From NCBI GenBank assembly GCA_003526765.1, contig DPXZ01000129.1, positions 1-6,085 of the forward strand: 6,085 bases of DNA, in the 5' to 3' direction. The translations under genes were made by a program, and so were the position numbers. Below the pieces are notes generated by a model. It was not told the origin of the DNA and did no database searches. It saw only the letters and a list, made by a program, of their open reading frames with translations. The DNA comes from Fervidobacterium sp. (GTDB lineage Bacteria; Thermotogota; Thermotogae; Thermotogales; Fervidobacteriaceae). This document shows positions 5,648-6,085 of the stretch, one piece after another (position 1 is the first letter of the stretch; every line of letters begins with the position of its first letter).

Positions 5648-6085
5648 TCAATCGTTCTTAGAGCCTCCATCTAACCTCTCCTTAATGTATTCCAATGCCA
5701 AAATGTATCCGAAGGTACCAAATCCGGATATCACGCCATCGCACGATGGAGCAGTGACTGATTTCTCCCTAAAAGACTCCCTTGCCAAGATGTTCGTGAG
5801 ATGGACTTCCACCTTTGGTACCTTTGCAATCTCGAGTGCATCTCTTATTGCATAGGAATAGTGCGTGTAAGCACCGGGATTGATTATCAGTCCATTATAA
5901 TTCAGCAATTGTATTCTGTCAATTATGCCACCTTCCGAATTCGATTGGTAAAACTCTACATCGATTCCGTTCCTCAACGCGAACGATTCTATCATCGCCT
6001 TCAAATCATCGTACGTTTCCGTACCGTATATGTCAGTAGGCCTCTTACCAAGCATGTTCATGTTCGGCCCATTGATCACTAACAC
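5648..6085 (-). CDS. aroQ: Type II 3-dehydroquinate dehydratase (5' end outside window)
   Basis: Catalyses the reversible trans-dehydration of 3-dehydroquinate to 3-dehydroshikimate in the shikimate pathway, normally as a cytoplasmic dodecamer. The 145 visible residues are nearly the whole protein. Family proteins usually begin with two or three residues before VLVINGPN, so the GTG at the right edge (6085-6083) is most likely an internal Val and the true start is just off the window. Key motifs are INGPNMNMLGKRPTDIYG with the flexible lid and catalytic Tyr20, QSNSEGG (47-53), NPGAYTHYS (69-77) with Asn69 and His75, and VEVHLTN (92-98) with Glu93 and His95. The substrate-binding Arg106 lies in ARESFREKS. 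All look intact. It lies 72 bases upstream of proS on the same strand, with no terminator between them, so one transcript is likely. Confidence 0.96.
   Translation of the reverse strand: MLVINGPNMNMLGKRPTDIYGTETYDDLKAMIESFALRNGIDVEFYQSNSEGGIIDRIQLLNYNGLIINPGAYTHYSYAIRDALEIAKVPKVEVHLTNILARESFREKSVTAPSCDGVISGFGTFGYILALEYIKERLDGGSKND

Noticed and set aside
6083..6085. GTG at the window edge as the aroQ start
   Set aside because: The family normally has a few residues before VLVINGPN, so the codon most likely encodes an internal valine and the start is outside the window.

Overview
The window looks like a chromosomal stretch from an anaerobic thermophile of the Thermotogota, with Fervidobacterium or a close relative as the best guess. 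This is an inference from the style of the proteins, the very strong GGAGG-type ribosome binding sites, the tight gene packing and the moderately AT-rich intergenic DNA. No ribosomal RNA or other taxonomic marker is present to prove it. Every long gene belongs to a recognisable family, and there are no insertion sequences, phage genes, CRISPR arrays or tRNA genes.

Layout, left to right. Positions 1-518 (+ strand) hold the C-terminal part of a PLP-dependent ornithine/lysine-type decarboxylase whose start lies outside the window. Positions 519-663 are a convergent intergenic region with a 12-bp tandem repeat and a long perfect hairpin terminator that probably serves both strands. Positions 664-2175 (- strand) encode a 12-helix major facilitator transporter with an unusual hydrophilic N-terminal tail. 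Its start codon shares one base with the stop of rtcB (2175-3593, - strand), the 3'-phosphate RNA ligase, and the two look translationally coupled. Positions 3594-3856 contain a candidate rtcB promoter, an orphan Shine-Dalgarno-like site and the proS terminator. Positions 3857-5575 (- strand) encode bacterial-type prolyl-tRNA synthetase with its editing domain, starting at GTG. Positions 5648-6085 (- strand) are type II 3-dehydroquinate dehydratase (aroQ), cut by the right edge.

The minus strand therefore appears to carry two transcription units. The first is aroQ - (candidate 21-codon ORF) - proS, ending at the hairpin near 3760. The second is rtcB - MFS transporter, ending at the shared hairpin near 590. 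The decarboxylase belongs to a separate plus-strand unit that converges on the second. The roles are housekeeping: polyamine synthesis, RNA ligation/repair, tRNA charging and aromatic amino acid synthesis. There is one transporter of unknown substrate.

I see no clearly new system. The least explained signals are small. One is a 21-codon open frame filling the aroQ-proS gap, whose TGA overlaps the proS GTG by 4 bases. Another is a good Shine-Dalgarno sequence upstream of rtcB with no proper gene behind it. The third is the charged tail on the transporter fused to rtcB by a TGATG junction.
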